A stretch of 64,000 nucleotides of DNA from Myxococcus qinghaiensis (GCF_024198215.1 NZ_JAKCFA010000008.1:186001-250000), one strand, 5' to 3'. Shown: positions 1-9,303, numbered from the stretch's first letter. A program made the numbers and translations. Notes: generated from the letters alone by a model not told the origin.

Positions 1-573
1 CTCGGCGGTGCGCGTGGCCTCCGTCGCGGCGCGTTCGGCCTCGAGCCGCTTCTTGGTCTCCTCGTCGAGACGTTTGAGGACGGACTCGTACTTGGCTTCA
101 GCGAGGCGCAGCTTCTCGAGGGCGTCCTTCGTCTTCGCAGCGCTCGCCGGCTCGGGCGGTGGCGGCGTGTACTTCGGCGTCGCGTCGAGCTTCCCTCCAT
201 CGAGCTGCACGAAGAACCAGCGCGCGATGTCGAAGAGCTGCGCCAAGCACTCGAGCGAGAGCTGGCTCGTAATGGGCCGTCGCGGGTGCGCGGCATGGTT
301 GCCCGCCTTGCGCACGGAATGGAGTTTGTTCTGGACGACCTCGGGCACCGCCTGCCGGAAGGCGGTCTCGTTCATCAGATCGTTCAGGTTGTCGGAGTAC
401 GGCGGACGGAGGCGGTAGCTCTCGTAGATGGCCGCGACGGCGTGCTCCACGAAACTGCGCTGCTTGATGAGCGAACTCGCGGGGTCTTCGTGGGCGTAGC
501 GCTCGGCGAAGCCCGCGAGATCGGCCAGCACGGCGCGGCGCGCGCGGAGGAACTCGAAGTTCACTGACTTCAT
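1..573 (-). CDS. Type I restriction R-like protein, N-terminal part (runs off left edge)
   Basis: Only the first 191 codons lie in the window. The protein begins MKSVNFEFLRARRAVLADL and continues with a helical domain that includes AIYESY, FRQAVPEVV and LHSVRKAGNHAAH. This is the layout of the DUF4145-type N-terminal domain found on HsdR-like restriction helicases. From about residue 150 it becomes a charged coiled coil rich in E, K and R. The ATG at 573-571 has a GAGGAGAGG-like ribosome site just upstream. The gene follows the sigma-54 activator in the same direction with a 67-base gap, so the two are probably co-transcribed. The helicase and nuclease motifs that would prove the HsdR assignment are outside the window. 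Another DUF4145/DEAD helicase defence protein is possible. Confidence 0.72.
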   Translation of the reverse strand, partial: MKSVNFEFLRARRAVLADLAGFAERYAHEDPASSLIKQRSFVEHAVAAIYESYRLRPPYSDNLNDLMNETAFRQAVPEVVQNKLHSVRKAGNHAAHPRRPITSQLSLECLAQLFDIARWFFVQLDGGKLDATPKYTPPPPEPASAAKTKDALEKLRLAEAKYESVLKRLDEETKKRLEAERAATEATRTAE

Positions 574-640
574 GAACGGGACATCCTCTCCTCGCGCGGC
601 GTTGCTGACCATGCCGGGCCCCTTTTCAATGAACGTGCCA

Positions 641-2143
641 TCAGCCCTGCACCTCGTAGGTCTTCAGCCAGTTCGTCAACGTCTGGTAGCTCGGCAGGCC
701 CACCAGCTCCGTTGCCTTCGTCTTGTTTCCCTGCGCCTCGTCCATCGCGCGCTCGAGGTAGTGGCGCGCGACTTCTTTCAACAAGTCTCGCAGGTTGAAG
801 CCGCCGCCGAGGGGCCGCCCGAGCACATCCGGTCGCGCGCTCTTGGCCACGGGAAGCAGCGCTTCGCGCACGTCCTCCGACGAGATGGCGGCACCATCGC
901 TCCAGATGGCGGCGCGGCGCAGGGTGTTGCCCAGCTCGCGCACGTTGCCTGGCCAGGGGTGCGAGAGAAGAAGGTTCCTTGCGCCTGCGGAAATCTTCTT
1001 CTCTTTGAAGCCGGGCTCGCTCTGGGCCTCGCGGTTCACCTGGACGAGCAGGTGGTCGATAAGCATGCCCACGTCGCCCTGGCGCTCGCGGAGCGGCGGG
1101 AGCTTCAAGACGGCCACGGCGAGCCGGTAGAAGAGGTCTTCGCGGAACCGACCCGAGGCGATCTCCTCGGTCAGCGTGCGGTTGGTGGCGGCGACGATGC
1201 GCACGTCGACCTTCACGGGCTTGCTCTCGCCGAGGGGCACGATCTCGCCCTCTTGAATGGCTCGGAGCAGCTTCACCTGCGCGGGCCCAGGCAGTTCGCC
1301 CAGCTCGTCGAGGAACAGGGTGCCACCGTCAGCCTCCTTGAAGTGGCCCTTCCGGTCCGAGCTCGCGCCCGTGAAGGAGCCTTTCTTGTGGCCGAACAGC
1401 TCCGACTCGACCAGTTCGGGGGGAATGGCGCCGCAGTTGACGGCGATGAAGGTCCTGTCGCGACGGGGGCTGGCCCGGTGGATGGCTCGGGCGAGCAGCT
1501 CCTTGCCGGTGCCCGACTCGCCCTCGATGAGCACCGGCACGCTGCGGACGGCGACGCGGCGGGCGCGCTCGATGAGCCGACTCATCACGCGGCTCTTGTG
1601 GATGATGTCGGCGAACTCGGGCGCCTCGGGCGGCGCGCCGGTGGCGATGTGCTTCAGGCGCTCGTCCTGCTCTCGGAGGAGATCGGGCAGGAACTCGGCC
1701 GAGAGGTCGAAGGGCACCGAGGCAGTGCGGACGCCATGTTCTCGCGACGACTCGATGAGCTCGGCGGGGAAGCGGGTCTTGCCGAGGATGATCCACACCG
1801 CCGCCATCGCGGGCGTGCCGGGCGAAAGGTGAAAAGAGAGCTGCGCGTCCTTGGCGTTGCCGAGGGCGTGCTCCACACCGCGCACCGCGGCCTCGTAGAT
1901 CTCACCGAAGTTGGTAGGGCCCGAGAGCTTGTGCGGCAGGACCTCGACGCGCGTTCTCGTGCGGCCCTTGAGCCACTTGAGGTAGGGCTGGACGAGGTTG
2001 TCGTCGTAGTCGGAGAGGAGGAAGGCCTCATCGTAGTCGCGGTTGGCGAGCCCCTGCGCGATCGGCCCCTGGCCCACCGACTCACTCTCGGTGGGCGCTC
2101 GGAGGTCGGTCTTGCCAATCCAGGCGACGAGGACGTTTCGCAC
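641..2143 (-). CDS. RtcR-like sigma-54 activator with CARF-type sensor domain
   Basis: This 500-residue protein has three parts. Residues 1-165 resemble the RtcR/CARF ligand-sensing fold, including LSPGTPAMAAVW where RtcR has a similar TGT motif. Residues about 175-420 are a sigma-54 AAA+ domain with Walker A GESGTGKE, a GSFTGA loop (a variant of GAFTGA that keeps the Phe-Thr), Walker B GTLFLDELGELP and an R-finger region. The end is a Fis-like helix-turn-helix, NKTKATELVGLPSYQTLTNW. The start is GTG at 2143; no good ribosome site is visible, and a TATATC box lies only about 10 bases upstream, so the message may be leaderless. CARF domains bind cyclic oligonucleotides or RNA ends in characterised families; the ligand here is unknown. 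It is divergent from the nuclease-like gene and upstream of the restriction-like gene, so it probably controls one or both. Confidence 0.85.
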   Translation of the reverse strand: MRNVLVAWIGKTDLRAPTESESVGQGPIAQGLANRDYDEAFLLSDYDDNLVQPYLKWLKGRTRTRVEVLPHKLSGPTNFGEIYEAAVRGVEHALGNAKDAQLSFHLSPGTPAMAAVWIILGKTRFPAELIESSREHGVRTASVPFDLSAEFLPDLLREQDERLKHIATGAPPEAPEFADIIHKSRVMSRLIERARRVAVRSVPVLIEGESGTGKELLARAIHRASPRRDRTFIAVNCGAIPPELVESELFGHKKGSFTGASSDRKGHFKEADGGTLFLDELGELPGPAQVKLLRAIQEGEIVPLGESKPVKVDVRIVAATNRTLTEEIASGRFREDLFYRLAVAVLKLPPLRERQGDVGMLIDHLLVQVNREAQSEPGFKEKKISAGARNLLLSHPWPGNVRELGNTLRRAAIWSDGAAISSEDVREALLPVAKSARPDVLGRPLGGGFNLRDLLKEVARHYLERAMDEAQGNKTKATELVGLPSYQTLTNWLKTYEVQG

Positions 2144-2174
2144 CTGCGGAGGATATAAGAACGCTTACTGTACA

Positions 2175-2188
2175 ACAAGAGGTCTTGT
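2175..2188. promoter_or_regulatory. Palindrome, candidate upstream activator site
   Basis: ACAAGA-GG-TCTTGT is a perfect inverted repeat in the divergent intergenic region. It is centred about 100 bases before the transcription start expected from the sigma-54 site at 2255-2271, the usual distance for an enhancer of a sigma-54 activator. It also lies over the expected -35 zone of the activator gene itself, so autoregulation is plausible. Function is inferred from position only. Confidence 0.5.
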
Positions 2189-2254
2189 CCGGCGCAAGAG
2201 ACGTAAACCATCGAAAAGACGCGACCACGAGGGGCCGGGACGGGGTCCAGCCGC

Positions 2255-2271
2255 TTGGCGCGGCGGCTGCA
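2255..2271 (+). promoter_or_regulatory. Candidate sigma-54 promoter of nuclease-like gene
   Basis: TTGGCGCGGCGGCTGCA matches the -24/-12 consensus with two mismatches and the required ten bases between GG (2257-2258) and GC (2269-2270). Initiation would fall near 2282, only about 5 bases before the ATG at 2287, so the message would be almost leaderless unless the true start is elsewhere. GG-N10-GC arises often by chance in DNA this GC-rich. Support comes from the neighbouring sigma-54 activator and the palindrome upstream. Confidence 0.45.
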
Positions 2272-2286
2272 TTGCGGCCCGGCATC

Positions 2287-3975
2287 ATGACGAACAATCA
2301 TCGCATCGAGCCCCTCTCTGTCTCCGTTCTCTTCGCCTCCGAGGAGGTGGCCCTCGACCTGCGCGATCGCCGCCCCGACAGCATCGCGCTGTTCGGCGCT
2401 CTCGACGAGCCCGCGCGCGACCAGCTCGCACAAGACGCGTGGGCCATCGGCCTGCGCGCCCTCTCCAACGCTCACCAGGCGGCCCAGGAGTCGAAGCTGA
2501 AGGACGTCGGGACGGCGCTCCTCGGCGACATCGACAAGCAGCTCAAGGTCTACGTCGAGCAGCAACAGCAGACGATCGGAGCGGTGCTCACGCGCTTCTT
2601 CGACCCGAAGGACGGCCAGGTCACGCAGCGCCTCTCGGCGTTCGTGGACGATGAGGGCATCCTGGCGCGGCAGCTCCAGAAGTTCCTCGGCCCGCAGGGC
2701 AGCGTGCTCGCCGAGACGCTGGCAAAGCAGGTGGGCGAGACCAGCCCGCTCTTCAAGAAGCTCTCCCCCACCGACAGCACCGGCCTCGTGAAGGTGCTCG
2801 AGGCGCAGCTGCGCGCCGTGATGGGCGAGGGCCACGCCGAGTTGGTGCGCGCGCTTGATCCGCTTGCCGAGGACGGCGCCGTGGCGCGCTTCCTCAAGAG
2901 CCTGCGCGAAGAGCTGAAGGACGCCGACGAGGATCGCCAGCGACAGCTCTCGGCGGCCCTCGCCGCGCTCGACGCCAACGACGAGCAGTCGCTCCTGAGC
3001 CGCCTCGTGCGCGAGACGGAGCGCTCGCGCCGCGCGGTCTTGTCCGCCGTGAATCCCGAAGACCCCGCCTCACCGATGGCGATGCTGAAGGCCAGCCTGT
3101 CGAAGTTGTTGCAAGAGCAGTCGGCCTCGCAGCTCGCCCTGGTGAAGCGCCAGGAGGAGCGGCAGGTGCGGTTCGAGAAGGAGGTGCGCGAGGCGTTGGT
3201 GCGCATCGAGACCAAGCGCACGCAGGAGATGAAGACCACGCGCGGCGGGCTGGTGTTCGAGGACGCGGTGATCGCCTTCGTGCGGAGCGCGACGCAGGGG
3301 GCCCCGTGCGTGTTCGACGCCACCGGTGCCACGGCGGGCATGGGCCGCAGCAAGAAGGGTGACGCCGTGGTGCGCTTCACCCAGGAGAGCGCGTTCGCGG
3401 GTACGGGCGTGGTCTTCGAAGCCAAGCGCGACGCGAGCTACTCAGTGCAGAAGGCGCTCGACGAGCTCGACGCCGCCCGCAAGAATCGCGACGCGGCGGC
3501 GGGCGTCTTCGTCATGGCGCGGTCGCACGCCAGCGACGTGTTCCCGCGCTTCGCCCGTTACGGCAACAACGTGCTCGTCGTGTGGGATGACCAGGACCCG
3601 TTGACGGATGCCTACCTTCACGCGGCGGTGCTGCTCGGCGTCGGGCTCGTCACGCGCACCAAGACCGTCGGCGACGAAGGCGACATCACCGCCCTGCGCG
3701 ACATCGAGAAGCGCATTGAGGACGAGCTGGCGCGCCTCGAAAAGATGGAGAAGCACAGCGAGAACATCCGCAAGAACGTCGACGGCATCAGCGACGAGAT
3801 CCGCAAGGCGCAGAAGAAGCTCGACCTGCTCCTGCGGAACGCGCGCAGCACGCTGACGGCGCTGAACATCGAGGTGAGCGACGAGGCCACCGAACTCGAA
3901 AGCCCGATCGCCCTGCCGAAGGGCTCGTTCGACGCGGCGGTGTTGGCGCTTCCCAGCGGTGGTGAGGCTGCGTGA
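2287..3975 (+). CDS. Coiled-coil protein with PD-(D/E)xK nuclease-like domain
   Basis: This is a 562-residue protein from the ATG at 2287; the frame is open up to a TTG at 2185. The N-terminal 300 residues are charged and mostly helical. Residues about 318-420 look like a restriction-type nuclease core: E325 in VFEDAV, D359 in KKGDAVVRF, then E378-x-K380 in VFEAKRD, followed by a helix SVQKALDELDAARKNRDAA and a hydrophobic strand GVFVMA. This resembles the catalytic arrangement of DUF2130/RmuC-like proteins. Residues about 480-530 form a coiled coil ending in LDLLLRNARSTLTAL. No known gene name is recognised. Divergent orientation from a CARF/sigma-54 activator and a restriction-like gene suggests an inducible defence effector; that role is inference. 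Confidence 0.7.
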   Translation: MTNNHRIEPLSVSVLFASEEVALDLRDRRPDSIALFGALDEPARDQLAQDAWAIGLRALSNAHQAAQESKLKDVGTALLGDIDKQLKVYVEQQQQTIGAVLTRFFDPKDGQVTQRLSAFVDDEGILARQLQKFLGPQGSVLAETLAKQVGETSPLFKKLSPTDSTGLVKVLEAQLRAVMGEGHAELVRALDPLAEDGAVARFLKSLREELKDADEDRQRQLSAALAALDANDEQSLLSRLVRETERSRRAVLSAVNPEDPASPMAMLKASLSKLLQEQSASQLALVKRQEERQVRFEKEVREALVRIETKRTQEMKTTRGGLVFEDAVIAFVRSATQGAPCVFDATGATAGMGRSKKGDAVVRFTQESAFAGTGVVFEAKRDASYSVQKALDELDAARKNRDAAAGVFVMARSHASDVFPRFARYGNNVLVVWDDQDPLTDAYLHAAVLLGVGLVTRTKTVGDEGDITALRDIEKRIEDELARLEKMEKHSENIRKNVDGISDEIRKAQKKLDLLLRNARSTLTALNIEVSDEATELESPIALPKGSFDAAVLALPSGGEAA

Positions 3976-4005
3976 GACTGATCGGCTCGTAGGAGACCGC
4001 ACGAG

Positions 4006-4266
4006 ATGCCCAAGTTCCGCTGCGATGTTCAGCCCTTGCTCGAGAGGTCGATCGATTCTCTCACCCTGGGGATCGAGCTGTTCAACCGCCCCACCGACAC
4101 GGCGCGGGCGCACGGGGTCCCGATGCTGCCCCGTCAGCGTGCGGGGCGTTCGGCGGAGCGACTCGACGTACGCAGCCATGCGCGCATGACGGCCTCCTTC
4201 GCCGTCGAAAGCAAGGCCCGCGAGCGACGAGCAGCGTTCTTCGCGGACCTCACAGATTGGCCTTGA
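4006..4266 (+). pseudogene. Broken DUF3644-like gene (N-terminal remnant)
   Basis: The ATG at 4006 opens a frame whose first 38 residues (MPKFRCDVQPLLERSIDSL, then IELFNRPTDTARAHGV) read like the start of DUF3644-type proteins, which are common in defence islands and phages. After about 4120 the reading turns into arginine-rich sequence unlike the family and stops at 4266, far short of the usual several hundred residues. I read this as a deletion or frameshift remnant left at the edge of an island. The downstream half could come from a different gene. Confidence 0.45.
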
Positions 4267-4329
4267 TGGTCGCGCGAACCGAAGCCTGTATCGGACACCC
4301 GCGGGGCGCTCCCGCACCGGAGGACGAAC

Positions 4330-4686
4330 ATGGCGAAGACGAACGGCACACTCACTACCTACGACGGGGACGAGCACTGTACCTCCGCGGGCACAAGGTC
4401 CGCATCGTAGCCGTGCTGCCGCGCGCCGCCGCGTCCGACTTCGACTCCGACCGCGATGGCGCCATCCTCCGCGATGACGACGAGGTCGAGCGTGCCGGCA
4501 GTGTCACCGCCCACGACCGCATCGAGGTCCAGCACGGGAACGAGCGCGAGCAGCGCTGGAGGTTCGTCACCAGCGACCCGCGCGCGTTCGACCGCGCGTG
4601 CTTCCGCCACCTCGACCCATACCCGCCCGGTGACCACGCCGGGCGGTCCGGCGGCGGCACCGGGCACCACCACGAAGGAGCCCAAC
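4330..4686 (+). pseudogene. Frameshifted small phage/island-type gene
   Basis: An ATG at 4330 starts MAKTNGTLTTYDGDE in one frame, which soon stops. The natural continuation, LYLRGHKVRIVAVLP and then a hydrophilic acidic stretch ending RWRFVTSDPRA, is in another frame from about 4378. The joined protein would be about 95 residues and looks like a small island or phage protein of unknown function. The shift near 4370 disrupts it. It sits between two other truncated genes, all on the plus strand, consistent with a decayed cassette. Confidence 0.35.
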
Positions 4687-4941
4687 ATGAACGACACCGC
4701 CCACCGCACCCTCGAATCCCTCTCCAAGCTGCGCCTCCCGGAGCTGCAGGCGCGCTTCGCCGAGATCGTCGGCGAGCCGACGCGCTCTACTCAGCGACAG
4801 CTTCTCGACGTGCATGCTCTCATCTTGGGGCGCGGGGCGTCTGGCGCTGGGGAGCATCGGCGTGTCGAAGTCGCCATCGGAAACCAGCATCACAAGCCCC
4901 TGCATCCGCTCAAGAGGCAAGAACTTTCAGCGGAACCTTGA
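4687..4941 (+). pseudogene. Truncated DUF2924-like gene start
   Basis: The ATG at 4687 gives MNDTAHRTLESLSKLRLP followed by ELQARFAEIVGEPTR, the typical opening of small DUF2924-type proteins that often accompany serine recombinases in prophages and islands. After about 4790 the family-like reading (normally a tract leading to LIRRI) is lost and the frame runs into the 3' end of the opposite-strand membrane protein gene, stopping at 4941. It is probably a truncation at the island/chromosome junction. No recombinase gene is visible in the window. Confidence 0.42.
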
Positions 4942-5998
4942 GGCGATGAGCAAGCCATTGCCCCAGGTGGTGGATGTACTGGGCACTGGTGCTGCCACGC
5001 TCCAGCCGCACGGCGCCCTTGGACGTGTTCAGGAACAAGGAGAAATACACCCACTCCGGCGTGCCGAGTTCCCCGGTCTCGTCCTGCCGCACCTCCAGCG
5101 ACTTCACGCGGTGGCTCACGCGCACAGGCCATCCACTGCGGTACCGCAACTTGTCGAGAACACCTGGACGGATCTCCCACTCCCTCCGCGCCTGAAAAGA
5201 AGGCCAGGCCTTCAGTCCCACCCAGCCCGCAAGCCCCACCAGGGCCACCGCGAACAGCGGCCCCTCCACGGTGCTTCCATCGATGCCCTGTCTCCACATC
5301 ACGACGGCCGCCGACGCCAGGAGCAGGAACACCACGCCTCCCAGCGCCCAGGCGCGTTCAATCCCACCATCCCACTCGCGGCGAAGCACCACACCTCCCC
5401 CAGGAAGCGCAATCGCTTCGCGGCCCTCGGGGACACAGTCCGTGAGCACCTTGGGCGTGACACCCAGCTCGGAGAGTCCACACAGTCGCTTCCACAGCGC
5501 CTCGTGCTCCAACTCCCCCACGCTCGCCAGCTCCACAATCTTCCCAGTGTGCAGCAGCGCCGTCACACTCCCCACCGGTTCAGGAAAAGCCGCCACGTCG
5601 GAGTACGGCAGGTGGTGCACCTCACTCCACGGGCCCCTCCACTGTCTCCACGTCACGCCTTTCGAGTCCATCGCGACCTGGTCCTCGCCGATGACCGGGC
5701 GCACCAGGAACCTCGCGAAACGGAAGCCCATCCATAGCCACCCCGTCAGCGCGGCGGACACCAGCAATCCCCCGAGCACCAGCCCCAGGGCCGGGACACC
5801 CGGCATCGAACTCCGGGCATTCATGTGCACCGGGAGCCGGAGCGCCTGAAGCACCGCGACGAGCACGTCCAGGCCCACCTTCGCTCCCGCGACTCCGATG
5901 GCACACCAGATGAGCAGAGCACCGGCGTTGAACTGCTTTCGCTGAGCGGTCGCGCGCAGCCGAAACCGCCAATCGGGCGTCCCCCTTGCGTCAGCCAT
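4910..5998 (-). CDS. Membrane protein of unknown function
   Basis: This is a 362-residue protein that I cannot assign to a family. It has hydrophobic segments near residues 29-50 (LLIWCAIGVAGAKVGLDVLV), 70-92, 220-238 (WALGGVVFLLLASAAVVMW) and 245-262, separated by soluble stretches that look like PH-like or immune-type beta domains (WSEVHHLPYSDVAAFPEP). The layout suggests a duplicated unit of two helices plus a cytoplasmic domain. The ATG at 5998 lies in a region with no strong ribosome site. It is the first apparently intact chromosomal gene to the right of the decayed island. Confidence 0.7.
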   Translation of the reverse strand: MADARGTPDWRFRLRATAQRKQFNAGALLIWCAIGVAGAKVGLDVLVAVLQALRLPVHMNARSSMPGVPALGLVLGGLLVSAALTGWLWMGFRFARFLVRPVIGEDQVAMDSKGVTWRQWRGPWSEVHHLPYSDVAAFPEPVGSVTALLHTGKIVELASVGELEHEALWKRLCGLSELGVTPKVLTDCVPEGREAIALPGGGVVLRREWDGGIERAWALGGVVFLLLASAAVVMWRQGIDGSTVEGPLFAVALVGLAGWVGLKAWPSFQARREWEIRPGVLDKLRYRSGWPVRVSHRVKSLEVRQDETGELGTPEWVYFSLFLNTSKGAVRLERGSTSAQYIHHLGQWLAHRLKVPLKVLAS

Positions 5999-6135
5999 GA
6001 CCTGCCCCTTCCCACGCGTGCTCCAGGCCTCACCGACTTGAAAGGCTCGCCCCCCACTCAGGCACGCGGGCCTCGGGCGGAAAGCACGTCACCGCATTGT
6101 CACCCAGCCGTCGCCCCGCTGCTATCCTCGCGTCC

Positions 6136-6336
6136 ATGAAGCGCCCCCCAGAGCAGGACGCGCCCGCGATGCCGTCGCTGCTCGTCTTCACCATCGCGGT
6201 GCTCCTCTTCGGCTCACCGCTGCGGCGTCTGTGGTTGGCGGAGGACGCGCCCGGGTACATGCCCTTCGTCGTCTGGCTGGGCGTCATCGCCCTCGGCGCC
6301 TGGGCCGCGTACCGGAGCGGTGGCCATGACGCTTGA
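6136..6336 (+). CDS. Small two-helix membrane protein
   Basis: This is a 66-residue protein, MKRPPEQDAPAM followed by two hydrophobic helices (SLLVFTIAVLLFGSPL and FVVWLGVIALGAWAAY). Its last codons overlap the start of the SLC5-histidine kinase gene (ATG at 6326), so translation of the two is probably coupled. The position suggests a small partner of the sensor, comparable to the short membrane proteins encoded beside many solute:sodium symporters. Function is unknown. An in-frame ATG further upstream would add 13 residues without improving the protein. Confidence 0.6.
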   Translation: MKRPPEQDAPAMPSLLVFTIAVLLFGSPLRRLWLAEDAPGYMPFVVWLGVIALGAWAAYRSGGHDA

Positions 6337-9303
6337 GATTGGCTCACTCGTCGCCGCCTCCGTCGCTTATTTGCTGGTGCTGTTCCTCGTCGCCTACGCG
6401 GCCGAGCGCGGCCTCATCTCCTCGCGCATCACCCAGCACCCGCTCGTCTACGCGCTCGCGCTTGGCGTCTACGCGACGTCGTGGTCCTACTTCGGCAGCG
6501 TGGGCTACGCGGCCCGACACGGCTTCCGCTACCTGGGCATCTACCTGGGCGTCACGCTGGCGTGTCTGCTCGTGCCCGTGCTGTGGCGCCCGTTGCTGCG
6601 CCTCACTCGCGAGCTCCAGCTCACCTCGCTGGCGGACCTGCTCGCCTTCCGCTACCCGGGCCAGAGCACCGGCACCGCAGTGACGCTCTTCATGCTGGCC
6701 GGCAGCCTCCCCTACCTCGCGCTCCAGGTGCGCGCCGTCGTCGAGTCCGCCAAGGTCCTGAGCCCGTCCGCCTCGCCCACGCTCGTCGGCATGGGCTTCT
6801 GCGCGGTGCTCATCGTCTTCTCCGTCCTCTTCGGGGCGCGCCACCTCACCCCGCGCGAGCGCCACGAAGGGCTGATGCTGGCCATCGCCTTCGAGTCCGC
6901 CGTGAAGGTCGTGGCCCTCGTGGCCGTGGGCGCTTGGGCCGTGCACTCGGTCTTCGGTGGCGTGGATGGCCTGTGGAAGTGGCTGGAGGCGAACCCGGAG
7001 GCGGTGGAGCAGCTGCGCCGTCCCGCTCGCGAGGCGTCCTGGGCTCCGCTGCTGGTGCTCTCCTGCGCCGCCGCCTTCCTCACCCCGCGCAGCTACCACG
7101 TCGCCTTCACCGAGGCCCCCGAGCGGGACGCGCTCGCCACCGCGACGTGGGCCTTCCCGCTCGTCCTGCTGGTGATGAACCTGGCCGTGCCCGTGGTGCT
7201 GTGGAGCGGCGAGGCGCTGTCCCTGCCCTGGCCCGCGGACTTCCACCTGCTCTCGGTGCCCGCCTCGCGCGGCGCAACGGGGCTCGCGCTGGTGGCCTTC
7301 CTGGGCGGCGTGTCCGCATCCAGCGCCATGGTCATCGTCACCACGCTGGCCCTGGCCCCCATGTGCCTGACGCACCTGGTGCTGCCCCTGGGCTACGCGC
7401 GCGGACAGCCCCACCTCTACGGCTGGCTCCTCTGGGCGCGCCGACTGCTCATCGCGCTCATCATCCTCGCGGGCTATGGCTTCTACCGGCTCCTGGACAC
7501 TCGCGGCCTGGGGCTCGTGGACCTGGGGCTCGTGTCCTTCGTCGCGGTGGCGCAGTTCGCCCCGGGCGTGCTGGGCCTGCTCTTCTGGAAGCGGGCCACT
7601 CGCGCGGGACTGCTCTCCGGCCTGGGCGCCGGGGCCGCCATGTGGATGCTCACGCTCGTCGTTCCGCTGTGGGCCTCTCCTGGCCTGGTCGCGTGGACCC
7701 ACCGCGTCGCCGTGCTGCTCGGCTTCCCGGGGGACGAACCCTGGGGCTTCTCCACCTTCGCGTCGCTCACGCTCAACACGCTGGCCTTCGTCGGCGTGTC
7801 CCTGGCCACTCGACAGTCCGCGTCCGAAGCCGAGGCCGCGCGGGCCTGCACACGGGAAGCTCCGGGACTCGTCTCCGGTGGCGTGGAGGCGGGCTCGCCC
7901 CGGGAGTTCCGCGAGCGACTCGCGCCCCTGCTCGGTGTCGAGGCCGCGTCGGCGGAGGTCGACCGCGCGCTGGCGGGCCTGGACATGTCTCCTGACGAGC
8001 GCCGCCCCTCGGAGCTGCGCCGCCTGCGCGACGGCGTGGAGCGAAACCTGTCCGGACTCCTGGGTCCGGTGCTCGCGCGCCTCACCGTGGAGGAAGCGCT
8101 GCGCCTGGGGCCCGGCACCCGCGCCGCGCTGGCCGAGCAGCTCCGCTTCGTGGAGGAGCGCCTGCGCGATGCCCGGGGGATGCAGGGTCCCGTGCACACG
8201 GTGGAGGCCGTGCGGCGCTACCTGCGGCGCATCCTGGAGGACCTGCCGCTCGGCGTGTGCGCGGTGGGACCGGATGGCGAGGTGGTCATCTGGAACGCCG
8301 CACTGGAGCGCCTGTCCGGCGTGGAGGAGCACGCCGCTCGCGGCCATCCCCTCTCCGCCCTGCCCAGCCCGTGGGGACCGCTCCTCTCCAACTTCGCGGC
8401 CGGCGCTGAAGCGGACACCGAGACGCGCGTCACGGTGAACGAAGCCGAGCGCACGCTGCGGCTCCACCGCTCACGACTGACGCCGGATGAAGAAGGCGGC
8501 GGCACCTCCGAGGGCATGGCGCTGCTCGTGGAGGACCTGACGGCGCGCAAGGCCGTGGACGCGCGGCTGGCGCACCAGGACCGGCTGGCCTCACTGGGGC
8601 GCGTGGCGGCGGGCGTGGCGCACGAGATTGGCAATCCGCTGACGGCCATCGCCAGCCTGACGCAGAACCTCAAGTACGAGCTGGATGACGCGGACGCGGT
8701 GAAGGAGCGCACCCAGCTCATCCTCCAGCAGTGCCGCCGCATCGACGCGATTGTGCGCGCGCTGGTGGGCTTCAGCCACGCCGGCACGGTGGGCGGAGAG
8801 GCGCGCCCCTTCGCTCACGTGGAGGTGGGCCCCCTGCTGAGCGAGGCCGTGCAGCTCGCCCGCCTGGCGCGCACCGCGACGAAGTCCCGAGGCGTCCGCT
8901 TCGAGCACCGCAGCCCGGAGGGGCTCGTCGTCCAGGGCGACTCGCAGCGCCTGGAGCAGGTGCTGGTGAATCTGCTGACCAACGCCATGGACGCCTCACC
9001 CGAAGGCGCCAGCGTGGACCTGGAGGCGGAGGCCACGCAGGGCCGCATCCACCTGCGCGTGTTGGACCGGGGGCACGGCATTCCCTCCGAGCTCTCGCAG
9101 CGGGTCTTCGAGCCGTTCTTCACCACGAAGCAGCCGGGCGAGGGCACGGGCCTTGGGCTCGCGCTGGTGGCGGGCATCGTCCGGGAACACGGCGGCACCA
9201 TTCAGGTGGACAGTCGGACGGAGGGAGGGACTAGCGTGACGGTGAGCCTGCCCGATGCGCGCGGCGTGGAGTCGAGCACGCGTCCAGGTCCGGGAGCCAC
9301 CGC

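Noticed and set aside
572..2158. Long plus-strand open frame opposite the sigma-54 activator
   Set aside because: It mirrors the activator gene in an antisense frame, has no recognisable motif, and its composition (His, Arg, Gly, Val) is that of GC-rich shadow frames.
2185..2286. Upstream TTG start for the nuclease-like gene
   Set aside because: The added 34 residues are Arg/Gly-rich, have no ribosome site and would overlap the palindrome and sigma-54 site; ATG at 2287 is preferred.
4134..4355. Minus-strand 73-residue frame in the island scar
   Set aside because: Reads as a plausible peptide but shows no family motif, no ribosome site and overlaps the remnants; not enough to support a gene.
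6096..6130. TTGTCA/TATCCT as a promoter for the small membrane protein
   Set aside because: The spacing is about 20 bases, too long for a normal sigma-70 promoter.
6344..8467. 707-residue minus-strand frame over the SLC5-kinase gene
   Set aside because: It is antisense to a protein with clear transport and kinase motifs; its own translation is Gln/Gly/Arg-rich and featureless.
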